Source: Leisingera thetidis | GTDB lineage: Bacteria; Pseudomonadota; Alphaproteobacteria; Rhodobacterales; Rhodobacteraceae | Assembly (NCBI RefSeq): GCF_025857195.1 | Contig: NZ_CP109792.1 | Location: 1 to 64,000, forward strand | Direction of reading: 5' to 3' | Length of the DNA stretch: 64,000 nt | Shown: piece after piece, positions 41,778 to 50,644 of the stretch | Numbering within the stretch: the stretch's first letter is position 1 | Layout: each line of letters begins with the position of its first letter | The notes under the pieces: generated by a model | Databases searched by the model: none | Told to the model about the DNA's origin: nothing | Seen by the model: the letters and a program-made list of their open reading frames with translations, nothing else | Made by a program: the position numbers and the translations under genes

Positions 41778-42497
41778 TCACGCAGCAAGAATGTTGTTGA
41801 GAATGTCCGTCGCCTCCTCAAGAGCCTCGACGACATGACGTACATGTGGACGCATCAGAGGGTTTGGATCGGATTGCTTTTCCAGCGCCAAGGCGTGGAG
41901 AAGCCCCTTCTGGTCCAACTCCTTGTAAGTGTTCCGTCGCATCATGACGGTCTCAATCACCGGAAAACGGGTGAGCGCCTCTTCAATCAGGGCGGCGTCA
42001 GCACGGGTCGTTTTCGGGTCGACCATGTTGAGGACGACGTGGTGGCGCGGAAGGCTAGAGGGGTCGTCAACACGGGATTTCAGCTTCTCAAACCAATCGG
42101 CAGTCTGCACTCCGACATCGAAATCAGACGTCGACAGCATGACGGGCGTCACGATGTGGTCCGCAAGCACCGCGATGCCGTCTGACCATTCGGCACCGAC
42201 CCCTGCGGTATCGATGAAGATGAAGTCTGCTGTGCCTGCCGTGTAGACCTGATCGATCTGATCCTCGACACCCGCCACGCTTTCGACGGTGGCCGAGCAG
42301 AGAAGCGGCGAACTCAGCCCACCGGCTTGCGCCCGAGCATGCCAGGCCCCGAGTACTCTCGTGCTGTCCGTGTCGATCAACATCACTCTGCGTCCGGCGG
42401 CGATCGCAGCGCTGATCAAGGCGCGCGAAAGCGTCGTTTTTCCACTGCCCCCTTTCCGGGCCATCGCTGCGATCACCACAAGATTTTCGTTCGGCAT
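41778..42497 (-). CDS. virC1: VirC1-like ParA-family ATPase
   Basis: A 239-aa ParA/MinD ATPase with deviant Walker A MARKGGSGKTTLSRALI at residue ~12, the A' motif VMLIDTDSTRVLGAWHARA and the Walker B region FIFIDTAGVGAEW. VirC1 assembles relaxosomes at the cell pole and near the coupling protein. The ATG at 42497 follows GGAGGATCAGA. It reads away from the candidate oriT, opposite to the virD1-D2-D4 genes, and is followed by virC2, matching the virC operon order. Confidence 0.88.
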   Translation of the reverse strand: MPNENLVVIAAMARKGGSGKTTLSRALISAAIAAGRRVMLIDTDSTRVLGAWHARAQAGGLSSPLLCSATVESVAGVEDQIDQVYTAGTADFIFIDTAGVGAEWSDGIAVLADHIVTPVMLSTSDFDVGVQTADWFEKLKSRVDDPSSLPRHHVVLNMVDPKTTRADAALIEEALTRFPVIETVMMRRNTYKELDQKGLLHALALEKQSDPNPLMRPHVRHVVEALEEATDILNNILAA

Positions 42498-42663
42498 TCT
42501 GATCCTCCGCAAAAATAGTGAAACGCAACGATAATGCTAAAGTGTCGCTAAACGCATGAGGCTGAGGGGTCAAGCAGAAGTCGGGCTGCGACCCGCTTTT
42601 GGCATGCAGCGGGCGGCGTTGTGCGATGACCGTGCGACGTCTGCCGTGGCGCCTTCAGCATTC

Positions 42664-43015
42664 GTCGTGGGGCACGACACACCCTCCAAATGTCGGGATG
42701 CGCTTGGCGATGTGCTGCGGACGGAATGCAGGTGACGGATAGCGCGCTCCAGGCGACGGGAGGCAGTCTCGCGTATGTCGTTCTGCGGGTGACGCGAGAC
42801 GGTCAGCACGCAGCAAAACCCGTCTTGCGGGGTGCAAGAGACGGGGCGCGAAAGACGCGATGCGCGATGCGGAGACCGCATCGCGTGGTGCAATGAGCGC
42901 GACGCGCGATCCATTTGACAAAGGACGGGAAATCGCCCCTGCAGGGCGATTTTCTACATTGAGTACAAGCCCTTATGGCCGACTCCACTTGCCTGGGGAG
43001 TCGGCGGGCTTGTAC
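42664..43015. other. Candidate origin of transfer: cluster of inverted repeats
   Basis: This gap of 552 bases between virC1 (42497) and the relaxosome gene (43050) holds several perfect inverted repeats. They are GTCGTG-3-CACGAC (42664-42678), GTCTCGCGT-17-ACGCGAGAC (42766-42800), CCCGTCTTGC with GCAAGAGACGGG (42819-42845), CGCGATGCGG-3-CCGCATCGCG (42863-42885), AAATCGCCC-5-GGGCGATTT (42930-42952), and a compound hairpin with stems GTACAAGCCC/GGGCTTGTAC and GCCGACTCC/GGAGTCGGC (42963-43015). No plausible gene lies here. Position between divergent virC and virD genes is where a relaxase nick site is expected. I cannot name the nick. Confidence 0.6.
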
Positions 43016-43049
43016 GAAGTTGGCAAGAAATAGGAACGTTAACTTCAAA

Positions 43050-43637
43050 ATGCCCCGCCGCAGCAGACTGTCAGAGATCGAGCGATCGACCATCGCCCAG
43101 GAGCGCCGGAACGGCGTCTCCGCGGCGTCATTGGCCGCGCGCTACGATGTCAGCCTGAAGACGATCTACAACGTGGTGAACCACTGGGGTGAGCGTCAGA
43201 CAGCGAACGGCAGCCGATCGCGGGTTGTGGGGATCCGGGTCTCGGACGACGACCTGCGCCGGTTCGACGCGGCGCTGTTGCGGCGCGGGATTGCGCACCG
43301 CTCGGATGCAATGCGCCGCCTGATGCTGGCGGCCGAAGGTGTCTTCCTGCCCGACGACGAGATGTGCGACGAGTTGCGCAGCCTCGGCGCCGCGCTCAAC
43401 CGGGTCGGCAACAATGTGAACCAGATCGCGCGACGTCTGAACGAGACCAAGGTGCGGGGCGAGAGACTGTCCTACCCGGCCTCAAGTCACCGTGACGTCC
43501 GCGCCCTTGCGGGTCTGGTCTTCGATCTGGCCGACCAGGTCCAGGAGATGTCGCGTGCGCGGCGCAGCGTGCTGGACCTTGAGATCAGCTCTGCCCTGGC
43601 GGGCCTCGCCGAGAGGAATGAGAATGGCGCGGAGTGA
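43050..43637 (+). CDS. VirD1/MobC-like relaxosome accessory protein
   Basis: A 195-aa DNA-binding protein that precedes the relaxase gene. Its N-terminus is a helix-turn-helix (EIERSTIAQERRNGVSAASLAARYDVSLKTIY in two helices), the middle a ribbon-helix-helix-like VVGIRVSDDDLRRFDAALL, and the segment LGAALNRVGNNVNQIARRLN is the hallmark of MobC/VirD1-type accessory proteins. The ATG at 43050 gives MPRRSRLSE; an upstream start at 42975 would lie within the large hairpin. It overlaps virD2 by 14 bases. Confidence 0.85.
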   Translation: MPRRSRLSEIERSTIAQERRNGVSAASLAARYDVSLKTIYNVVNHWGERQTANGSRSRVVGIRVSDDDLRRFDAALLRRGIAHRSDAMRRLMLAAEGVFLPDDEMCDELRSLGAALNRVGNNVNQIARRLNETKVRGERLSYPASSHRDVRALAGLVFDLADQVQEMSRARRSVLDLEISSALAGLAERNENGAE

Positions 43638-45972
43638 CCGGGTCCGTGGCATCGACCCGGCGCTATTTGACCGCGGCTGGAGCCGAGTTTCGGGATCCTG
43701 GCAGGGGCTTTCCAAGGGCGCGCAGATGGTTCGGGCCGCGCGCGGCTATTCGCCAGCGATCTTCAAGGCTATCTCGAAAGGGGGCTGTCACACCGGGGCG
43801 CAGCTACGGGCGCAGCTCACATATCTCACGACGAAGTCGACCCATATCCTCGACAGCCGCGGCACCCATGACGGGAAGAAGCAGCTCTCAGAAGCCGAGA
43901 TCAACCGAGTGGCGCGGCGGTTCGAGAACCAGTGGAACGAGCGCTACAGCCCCAAGCTTGGCCATACGTCGCATCTGCTGATGGCATTCCCGGTTGGGAC
44001 CAGGGGTGAAGAGGTGCGCGATATCACCCAGGCAGTCTGCGAGAAGTTCTTTCAAGGTGAGGGCTCGCAATTCGACTATATTGCTGCAATACACCAAGAT
44101 CGCGCGCATCCACATGCGCATATCGTTCTGAACCGCCGCAGCAAGGATGGCGAAATGTTCTTTCTCGGGAAGGATCATCACTTCAACTATGACGCCTTTC
44201 GCGAGGCGATGGTCGAAGCGGCCAGAGGACACGGGATCCGCCTTGAGGCGACGCGTCGTCTGGATCGCGGCGTCACGACCTACCGCGCCGAGATCGATGA
44301 AATCTACAAGGCCCGCGACGAGGGCCGTCCCCCTGTCGAGCGCCAGAGAACCGGCGCTGACCTGGCGGCCGCTCTGGAAACCGTCCGGCACAACGCTTTG
44401 ATCTATCGCGGGCTCGCGGCGGAGGCGTCCCGTTCGAATTTCGAAGACGTGTCCGAGGCGCTCGAGAGGGCCAGCACCATCCTTGCCAGTGGCGGTCAGA
44501 TTCAATCTGACGGAGCCATCTACATGTCCCAAGACGATGCAGCGTTCGACACGCTGATCACCGAGTTTTCTCAGAACATTCGCCAGATCGAGGCGGCGAT
44601 CGACAGGGCGCCGGCGGCCGAGAGGCCGGTGATCGAGCGCAAGCTGACCGACGTTCTGGCCTCGGTCGCGCATTTGAACCCGCTCGGGGATCGCTCCGCC
44701 GCCCTGGTCGATGCTCCGTCCCGGGACGGCATCTATGCAAGGTCAAACGCAAGTGAAGATCACCTCGCGCGTCTTGACGATGGAGAGGTGGCACCAAAGC
44801 TGGCCGAAGCGTTGCAAGGCACGGGCATCGATGCCGAGGCTGTGGCCGCGCGCCTGCGGGAAGGGGCTGGCAATGCCGCACTGGAACGCCAGTGGCTGGC
44901 ACAGGATCTGCAGGGGATTGCCAAAGCAAGCGACCTCGATCTGGAGAAACCTGCGGACCGGGAAGAAGCGCTCGACCGGCTGGAAGCTGTGCATGTTCGG
45001 TTGGGCGATGTTCTGACCAATGTACGCGTCCTGCGCGCGCCAACCGAGGTCGACGAGGTGGATGACGCTGAGGCAGCGCTTGGTAAGCGGTTGACGACAC
45101 CTGGGAGTGATCTCGCGCAAGACGGGTCCGACATCTTTGCCCCATCGGAGCGGCAGGCGTTCAGGGCGCTGGTGGCGCAGTTCCGCCGGACGGATTTCGA
45201 TCACCCGTTCTCCGACGACCCGTCTGTAAGGCGGGCCGGCGCCGTGGAGGTTGAAGAGGCCCGCGTCGCGTTCGACGCCTATGCGCAGAGATCTCCGGAG
45301 CATGCCGAATTGGCCTCGATGGCTTGGGAACAGATGACTGACAGTCGAATGCCGCCGCAATATGCGGTATCGGAGCAGGACCGCACGCTTCATGCTGGCG
45401 ACATGGACCTCGCCTTGCGGGATCCTTCGGATCATCTCGGTCCGATTACCGAAGAGCTTCGCACCCTCGCCCGCTATCGCACGGAGATGCCGGATGACGA
45501 GTTCGGGCAGGCCGTTAGGGGCGAAATCAATCACCTTCGTTCGCTCGGCGCGTCGCGTGCCTATATCAGCGAACGCAGTTTCGAGATCGAGGACCAGGCG
45601 CGACAAGACTACGCCGAGCGCCGGAATCTGGAAGAGACAGCGCCAACCGTCATGGCCTTTGTGCGAAACGCCGACGTCGAGGGCCCGCTCTCCGAGTCAG
45701 AGCAGCAGGACATCGTCCGGCAGATAAACGAGCGACTAAGCCCCGACGCAATCGACGCGCTGCGGGCCGGTAACGCGGACGTCCTGGACACATTCACCGA
45801 GGATCCGCTGCGCCAGCTGGAACTCGCCAAGACCTATCTTCAAAGCAGCGAGGTCACCGCGCATGGCCCAGCCATGGAGCGCGTTCTCGATGCTCTGGCC
45901 GAAGAGCAGATCGAGGCGCAGCGCGCGCGCCACGCCGCGGCACATGGTGAGAAGGGGATCACCCATGGATAA
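43624..45972 (+). CDS. virD2: VirD2-type conjugative relaxase
   Basis: A 782-aa relaxase. The N-terminal ~230 residues hold the relaxase fold with the metal-binding motif AAIHQDRAHPHAHIVLNRR (about residue 155) and, before it, the region HTGAQLRAQLTYLTTKS; the catalytic tyrosine is likely one of those in the N-terminal third. The long acidic, helical C-terminal region is probably for substrate export. GAGAGGAATGAGA precedes the ATG at 43624; an ATG at 43618 is also possible. The stop overlaps the virD4 start by eight bases. Confidence 0.92.
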   Translation: MARSDRVRGIDPALFDRGWSRVSGSWQGLSKGAQMVRAARGYSPAIFKAISKGGCHTGAQLRAQLTYLTTKSTHILDSRGTHDGKKQLSEAEINRVARRFENQWNERYSPKLGHTSHLLMAFPVGTRGEEVRDITQAVCEKFFQGEGSQFDYIAAIHQDRAHPHAHIVLNRRSKDGEMFFLGKDHHFNYDAFREAMVEAARGHGIRLEATRRLDRGVTTYRAEIDEIYKARDEGRPPVERQRTGADLAAALETVRHNALIYRGLAAEASRSNFEDVSEALERASTILASGGQIQSDGAIYMSQDDAAFDTLITEFSQNIRQIEAAIDRAPAAERPVIERKLTDVLASVAHLNPLGDRSAALVDAPSRDGIYARSNASEDHLARLDDGEVAPKLAEALQGTGIDAEAVAARLREGAGNAALERQWLAQDLQGIAKASDLDLEKPADREEALDRLEAVHVRLGDVLTNVRVLRAPTEVDEVDDAEAALGKRLTTPGSDLAQDGSDIFAPSERQAFRALVAQFRRTDFDHPFSDDPSVRRAGAVEVEEARVAFDAYAQRSPEHAELASMAWEQMTDSRMPPQYAVSEQDRTLHAGDMDLALRDPSDHLGPITEELRTLARYRTEMPDDEFGQAVRGEINHLRSLGASRAYISERSFEIEDQARQDYAERRNLEETAPTVMAFVRNADVEGPLSESEQQDIVRQINERLSPDAIDALRAGNADVLDTFTEDPLRQLELAKTYLQSSEVTAHGPAMERVLDALAEEQIEAQRARHAAAHGEKGITHG

Positions 45973-47947
45973 AGGCAAGATTGCCCTAGGAGTGTTGAGC
46001 CTCGTGCTGGTCGGTCTCGCCATGGGCTATGTCGTGGCGACCGGCTTTGTCATGTTCCGCTATGGGCTTTCTCCCACGCGTTTCGACGTCACCCTGCTTG
46101 CCCGCGAATATCGGGGTCTGTCTCAGTCCGCACCAAAAGACTTCCTCTGGGTGAACCTCTTCCTTGGCGGCTTCGGCCTGGCATCGCTGATGCTGAGCGT
46201 CACGCTTCTGGGGGATGCATTGACCCGCTTCGGGACGACGCATTGGCAGACTCGCAGCGAGATGAAGAGGAACGGTTTCTTTGCCAAGCCCGGCGGCGGC
46301 TTCCTTCTGGGCAAGCTCGGCTCCCCGAAATCCAAGCGCCCGTTCCTAGTCTCAAAAACCTTCCCCCACGCGCTGATCGTGGCGCCTACAGGCCGGGGCA
46401 AGGGCGTAGGGTTCGTGATCCCGAACCTTCTGACCTACAAGGGCTCGGCTGTGGTGCTCGACGTGAAAGGTGAGAACTTCCGCGAGACCTCGCGCTTCCG
46501 CGCCAGCATGGGGGACAAGGTTTTCCGCTTCGCGCCGACCGACTGGGACCGACCGACACATCGCTATAATCCGCTGGCGCGCATCGCGGCCATGACCAAC
46601 CCCGACCGGCAGCAGATGGAGCTTAAACTCACCGCGAAGCTCTTCCTGCAGACCGACAATGAAAAGCTGAGCGGGCTTTTAGCCGGGGGTATCGACCTCT
46701 TCGTAGCGGCCGGTCTTCTGGCCTTCGAGCGCGGCGTTCCGACCATCGGCGAGATTTACCGCATCACAGCCTCGGGGGGCGACAAGCAGAAGGAATACCT
46801 GAAGCGTTCGCAGGAGGTGAAGAACAAGTCGGCCAAACTGATCTTCGAGCGTATGGCATCGACCAACAACGACACCCTCACTTCTTACCTCTCCCTCCTG
46901 ATGACATCGGGTCTCGACACTTGGGACAACCGCGCGATCGACGCGGCCACCGCGACCTCTGACTTCTCATTCCGGGATATCCGCCGCCGCCCACATGCGA
47001 TCTATCTTGTGGTCGAATCCGAGATGATCCGCCCGCTTGCCCCGCTGATCCGCCTCTTCTTTTCGGACCTGATTGCCTCGCTGCAGGCGCGGGAACCCGG
47101 CGATGACGAGCCGTGGCCGGTCATGATCTTGCTCGACGAGTTCGACCGGCTCGGCAAAATGCCGATCGTCGCCGAGAGCATCAAAACTCTGCGCTCCTTC
47201 GGCGGCAACCTCGCCATTGTCACCCAGACCATTCCGGCGCTGGACGAGATCTATGGTGAGAACACCCGCCGGTCGCTTCAGGGCGGCGCCGGAGTGAAGC
47301 TCTACCTCACCCCATCCGAGCAGAAGACAATCGAGGAGTTGAGCCAGGCCGTCGGCAAGACCACCAAGCGTGTGGTGACCCGCTCCCGCGCTGTTGGACG
47401 CAATCCATTCGAGGGGCGCAGCGTTTCGGAGAGGACAGAAGATACCCCGCTTCTGACAGAGGATGAGGCCCGGCGCATGGACCTCGACGAGGTCATCCTT
47501 GTGATCGACGCGCAGATGCCCATCCGCGCAAGAAGGGTGAAGTATTTCGAGGACCCGGTGTTGAAGGTTCTGCACGCCGGTCAATCGGGAAGCTTCCCAT
47601 ATCCGGACGAGGACGGCCTTCGGCGGGACCGACAGATGTCCGAGACTCGCGAGACGGTCGAGAAGCTGAAGCAAGAGCTGCAGGAAGTGCGGGCGGCCGC
47701 AGGCGCAAATGGTTCTGGGGTAGCGACCTCACCGGCAACGGCGGAGATGCCCGCATCGAATACGCAGAGTTCCACGCCTTCGCGGTCAAATCGCGCGCGG
47801 GGTCGAGCAGCTCGCGCGGGAGCTAGTGGAGGTGGGCCAGTGCAGTTGTCATTTGATCCGGTGGGGCTGGGGCTCAAGGAGCCGGATAGAGCAGAACTGG
47901 TAGCTGCGGTCCAGACGACACGGGCCATCATTGCAGAATATGCGTGA
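45965..47947 (+). CDS. virD4: VirD4-type coupling protein
   Basis: A 660-aa type IV coupling protein linking relaxosome to the secretion channel. Two N-terminal membrane segments (IALGVLSLVLVGLAMGYVVA at 5-24 and a second near 65-85) precede a P-loop ATPase: Walker A VAPTGRGKGVGFVIPNLL (about 140) and Walker B VMILLDEFDRLG (about 387), followed by IVTQTIPALDEIYG. The C-terminal ~100 residues are a coiled coil and a low-complexity tail. It lies in an operon with virD1-like and virD2 genes. Confidence 0.95.
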   Translation: MDKGKIALGVLSLVLVGLAMGYVVATGFVMFRYGLSPTRFDVTLLAREYRGLSQSAPKDFLWVNLFLGGFGLASLMLSVTLLGDALTRFGTTHWQTRSEMKRNGFFAKPGGGFLLGKLGSPKSKRPFLVSKTFPHALIVAPTGRGKGVGFVIPNLLTYKGSAVVLDVKGENFRETSRFRASMGDKVFRFAPTDWDRPTHRYNPLARIAAMTNPDRQQMELKLTAKLFLQTDNEKLSGLLAGGIDLFVAAGLLAFERGVPTIGEIYRITASGGDKQKEYLKRSQEVKNKSAKLIFERMASTNNDTLTSYLSLLMTSGLDTWDNRAIDAATATSDFSFRDIRRRPHAIYLVVESEMIRPLAPLIRLFFSDLIASLQAREPGDDEPWPVMILLDEFDRLGKMPIVAESIKTLRSFGGNLAIVTQTIPALDEIYGENTRRSLQGGAGVKLYLTPSEQKTIEELSQAVGKTTKRVVTRSRAVGRNPFEGRSVSERTEDTPLLTEDEARRMDLDEVILVIDAQMPIRARRVKYFEDPVLKVLHAGQSGSFPYPDEDGLRRDRQMSETRETVEKLKQELQEVRAAAGANGSGVATSPATAEMPASNTQSSTPSRSNRARGRAARAGASGGGPVQLSFDPVGLGLKEPDRAELVAAVQTTRAIIAEYA

Positions 47948-48060
47948 TGCGAGGACGTTGTTCTTGCGGTTCAGGGGATCGGACGGAACACGCATTCGAC
48001 AATGTTGTTATCGCTTTCGACATGGCCATCGGTGTGAAAGCGACCGAAGCCGCCGCCGTA
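47948..48060 (-). pseudogene. Remnant of an IS66 tnpC gene
   Basis: The minus strand encodes FHTDGHVESDNNIVECVFRP, the conserved C-terminal box of IS66 transposases, and the LNRKNNV continuation appears one frame over, ending at the virD4 stop. Start, catalytic core and ends are missing. The remnant is not from the intact IS66 at 36806, whose box reads differently. Confidence 0.7.
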
Positions 48061-48311
48061 TTTTGTGAGGAAGGCATGCGGCCCGCCAAGATACAATCTA
48101 AGCGATTGCTGACGTACATTGCTTGATTTGGTTGCGCCGACTTGAGCATTCATCTCGGCAAAAATGGCACTCATTTTGTCATATCAAAACAAATGCAGTC
48201 GAAAAGGAGAGCATTATCAGCCAACTTTCCCCGATGTGTGACAGAAAATGCCAAATTTACATAGGATAAAATGGCACCTACCTTGATGTCATGGACACAA
48301 GGGAGGCACCG
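48061..48311 (+). promoter_or_regulatory. AT-rich control region before the XRE gene
   Basis: The decamer AAAATGGCAC occurs at 48161-48170 and 48268-48277, and TTTTG-6-CAAAA lies at 48174-48189. The composition is much richer in AT than the flanking genes. These repeats are candidates for self-binding by the XRE regulator encoded next. No gene is evident. Confidence 0.35.
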
Positions 48312-49475
48312 ATGGCGTTCAAGGCAGAACTTCTCAAGAAGAAGCTGAAAGCAGAGGGGAAATCGCGCGACGAACTCGCCGCGGCGATCAAGAAGCATAA
48401 GCGCACAGTGAGTCGCTGGCTGGCGGGAACCAATCCGCCCAAGCCCAAGGATCTGGAGGCGATTGCCCGCGTTCTGAACTGCAAGCCTCAGGATTTCGAT
48501 CCGTTCTTTGCCGACGTGGACTTGGGAGAAGTGTCCATCCAGGCCCATGTTTCTGCTGCGTCCCACAATGCCTACGAACTCATGCGTTGGCGTTATGGGG
48601 TCAGCCAGAAGCAGATCATGGAACTGGCACCCGTTCTCTTTTCGATTGTGGCCGGACATGCACTGAAAGTGCCGGTGCAGGACGACGAAGTAGCTCGCCT
48701 TGCCTTTGAAAACGGCCTCTCCGATCCGCGTCTGCAAGGGGGGCACCTTGAGGACCAAGCCAGCAAGCTCAAAAAATGTTTCGGAATCGAGACGTTACAC
48801 CCTGGCACCGAAACGTCGCGGAATCTGTTCAGCGAGGCAATCGTTCGGCTGTCGGCGCAGATTTCAGACCATGTCGACACAAAGTGGTTCGTGGGGGCAG
48901 CGACCGAAGAGGCCCCGAATGCGGCCGGATTTATATCGGACATTGAGCTCGTAGAGGCTCTCTCTGGGGGGCAACCGCAGCTGGCTGAGGCCATCGCGAA
49001 AGGACGCATTCGGCTGTCCTCGGTCTTGCATCAGGCCAAGGAAGCCAAGGGCGGTGGCCTCTCGATTGAAGAGTTTTCTAAGGCCATTCGGGAAGCGCAT
49101 GAGCAGGGCATGGAGGATCAGCGGAAGGCAGGTCTCAAGAAGCTGAAGGCCTGGCGCGCGTTCTATTCCGAACGCCATCCGGAACTGGCCGCGGAGTATG
49201 ATGACCTCGTGGCGAAGCATTGCCATGAAGAAGGTTGGTACCCTGAGCGGTATACGGATGATGACCGTGTTCAAAGCTGGGTGAACCCGTTCCAGGAAGA
49301 TTTGCATCTCAACGAAGATACGCTTTCTGAGTATCAGAGCCGCAAAGCTGCGGCCTCTGAAGGCGGCAAAATTGCCTTGGTTTTCCCGTTCGAAGATCCG
49401 ATCTATCGCCGCTTTGAAGAACTCCAGCGTCACCGCTCCAAGCTCAAAAAGCAGTTCGAGGAGGAGTGGGCATGA
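48312..49475 (+). CDS. XRE-family HTH protein with long C-terminal region
   Basis: A 387-aa protein whose first ~70 residues form an XRE helix-turn-helix (KSRDELAAAIKKHKRTVSRWLAG with PPKPKDLEAIARVLNC). Residues ~75-387 are a helical region of unknown family with a basic C-terminus. The start at 48312 has GGGAGG upstream; an in-frame ATG at 48291 lacks one. It overlaps the following DUF4258 gene by four bases (ATGA, 49472-49475). HTH protein plus small basic partner suggests a toxin-antitoxin-like pair with regulator first; this is inference. Confidence 0.75.
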   Translation: MAFKAELLKKKLKAEGKSRDELAAAIKKHKRTVSRWLAGTNPPKPKDLEAIARVLNCKPQDFDPFFADVDLGEVSIQAHVSAASHNAYELMRWRYGVSQKQIMELAPVLFSIVAGHALKVPVQDDEVARLAFENGLSDPRLQGGHLEDQASKLKKCFGIETLHPGTETSRNLFSEAIVRLSAQISDHVDTKWFVGAATEEAPNAAGFISDIELVEALSGGQPQLAEAIAKGRIRLSSVLHQAKEAKGGGLSIEEFSKAIREAHEQGMEDQRKAGLKKLKAWRAFYSERHPELAAEYDDLVAKHCHEEGWYPERYTDDDRVQSWVNPFQEDLHLNEDTLSEYQSRKAAASEGGKIALVFPFEDPIYRRFEELQRHRSKLKKQFEEEWA

Positions 49476-49807
49476 TGGCTGTGTGTGCAGACGCCTCTTT
49501 CGTCCTCAGCAACCACGCGGCAACGCGTATGGCCCAACGGAGTATTCGGCACGACAGTCTCGAACTTGTCCTTCTGCATGGGACACGGGTCAAGGCGCGG
49601 CATGATTGCGAGGAGTACATCTTGTCAGGACGGACCGTCCGGCACCTGACAGCCGCTGGCCTCGATGAGGAGATGATTGCAGCTGCGACCAAGGTGAGGG
49701 CGATTGTCGACGCCGCAGGTAATGTCGTGACCTGTTATCACCAGCGCAAAGGCCGATCACGACCGTTCCGCAGCAATTCCTGCCTTCGGAACACCAAGTA
49801 CATGTGA
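49472..49807 (+). CDS. DUF4258-like small protein (possible toxin)
   Basis: A 111-aa basic protein with the DUF4258 pattern: SNHAATRMAQRSIRHDSLELVLLHG near the N-terminus, a middle CEEYILSGRTVRHLTA, and VRAIVDAAGNVVTCYHQ near the C-terminus. DUF4258 has a RelE-like small fold and some members are encoded with HTH antitoxins. GAGGAGGAG precedes the start, which overlaps the XRE gene stop, so the two are co-translated. Toxicity is not shown by the sequence. Confidence 0.7.
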   Translation: MMAVCADASFVLSNHAATRMAQRSIRHDSLELVLLHGTRVKARHDCEEYILSGRTVRHLTAAGLDEEMIAAATKVRAIVDAAGNVVTCYHQRKGRSRPFRSNSCLRNTKYM

Positions 49808-49906
49808 TTTTTCAAGGGACCGCAGAATGCGCGTCGTGTGAGTGGTACGCCCACGAAAGATACCGCTGCGCGCTTATCTCAAGACCATGCAAGCGAAGGA
49901 TGCAAC

Positions 49907-50401
49907 ATGTCCGCTATTATCTATCAATCCACAAAATTCTACCATGCGCGCGAACAGTATTATGCCGTAGCAGGAGAGCACACGTTGCTCCGCCTGACCA
50001 TTGGCAGCATCGGCGGCCACCAAGGCGGGGCCATCAAGACGGCCACCGCTAGCGATTTTGGCGCCCCGCCGATCTACCGGGACCGCGAAGCGTTGATCAA
50101 CGCCCTGCAGGTCGGGATCCAGAACCTTGCCGGGGGCGAGGTGGACCTTTGCATCGACAGCGATGGCAAAGGCCGCAGGTTCGCCGAGATCTGCCTGTCC
50201 GGCACGAGGGATCAGTTGTTCGAAGCCCTTACTCTACTGGCCGATGAAATGGCCCGATATCTGGGGCAGCCGGCAGAGGTCGACCACACCGCCGGCTGCA
50301 GCGATCTTCGCGATCTATATGACGACCTGTGCATTGCCGAGGGCGCGCCGATTTATTTATCGGATGGCATGTATTTGGGATCTGGCGGGCGGCTGCTCTA
50401 A
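49907..50401 (+). CDS. Hypothetical protein, 164 aa
   Basis: Unrecognised. The ATG at 49907 follows AAGGATGCAAC. The protein is compact alpha/beta with strands YYAVAGEHTLLRLTIGSIGG and VDLCIDSDGKGRRFAEICLSG, and helices EALTLLADEMARYLG. There are no membrane segments or catalytic motifs. It lies between the XRE/DUF4258 pair and the helicase module on the same strand. Confidence 0.6.
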   Translation: MSAIIYQSTKFYHAREQYYAVAGEHTLLRLTIGSIGGHQGGAIKTATASDFGAPPIYRDREALINALQVGIQNLAGGEVDLCIDSDGKGRRFAEICLSGTRDQLFEALTLLADEMARYLGQPAEVDHTAGCSDLRDLYDDLCIAEGAPIYLSDGMYLGSGGRLL

Positions 50402-50644
50402 TGATGCAGGTAACGCAGTTCACATCCCAGCAGCCCCAGTGCCGCGCGGCAAGTCCCGCTCTTCGACGATCGAGAGGTTGCCCTCAAAGCGAGGCTTGTC
50501 TAGCCTCCAATTCAGCTGGTGGAATGTCATGCTTACCCCCTATTTCGGCCCGATTTCAAAGGCATACGATTCCAGGGTGATCTAGCGCAGAAGCCTGGAG
50601 ACTATTTCCGCAAGAGATGCCGTTTGCCAGTAAAGGGGGACACC

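Noticed and set aside
42570..42914. Minus-strand open frames in the candidate oriT
   Set aside because: They are rich in Arg, Ser, His and Cys without motifs, and overlap a cluster of perfect inverted repeats.
44743..45606. Minus-strand open frame of 287 codons
   Set aside because: It is antisense to the relaxase gene, which is supported by its metal-binding motif and operon position.
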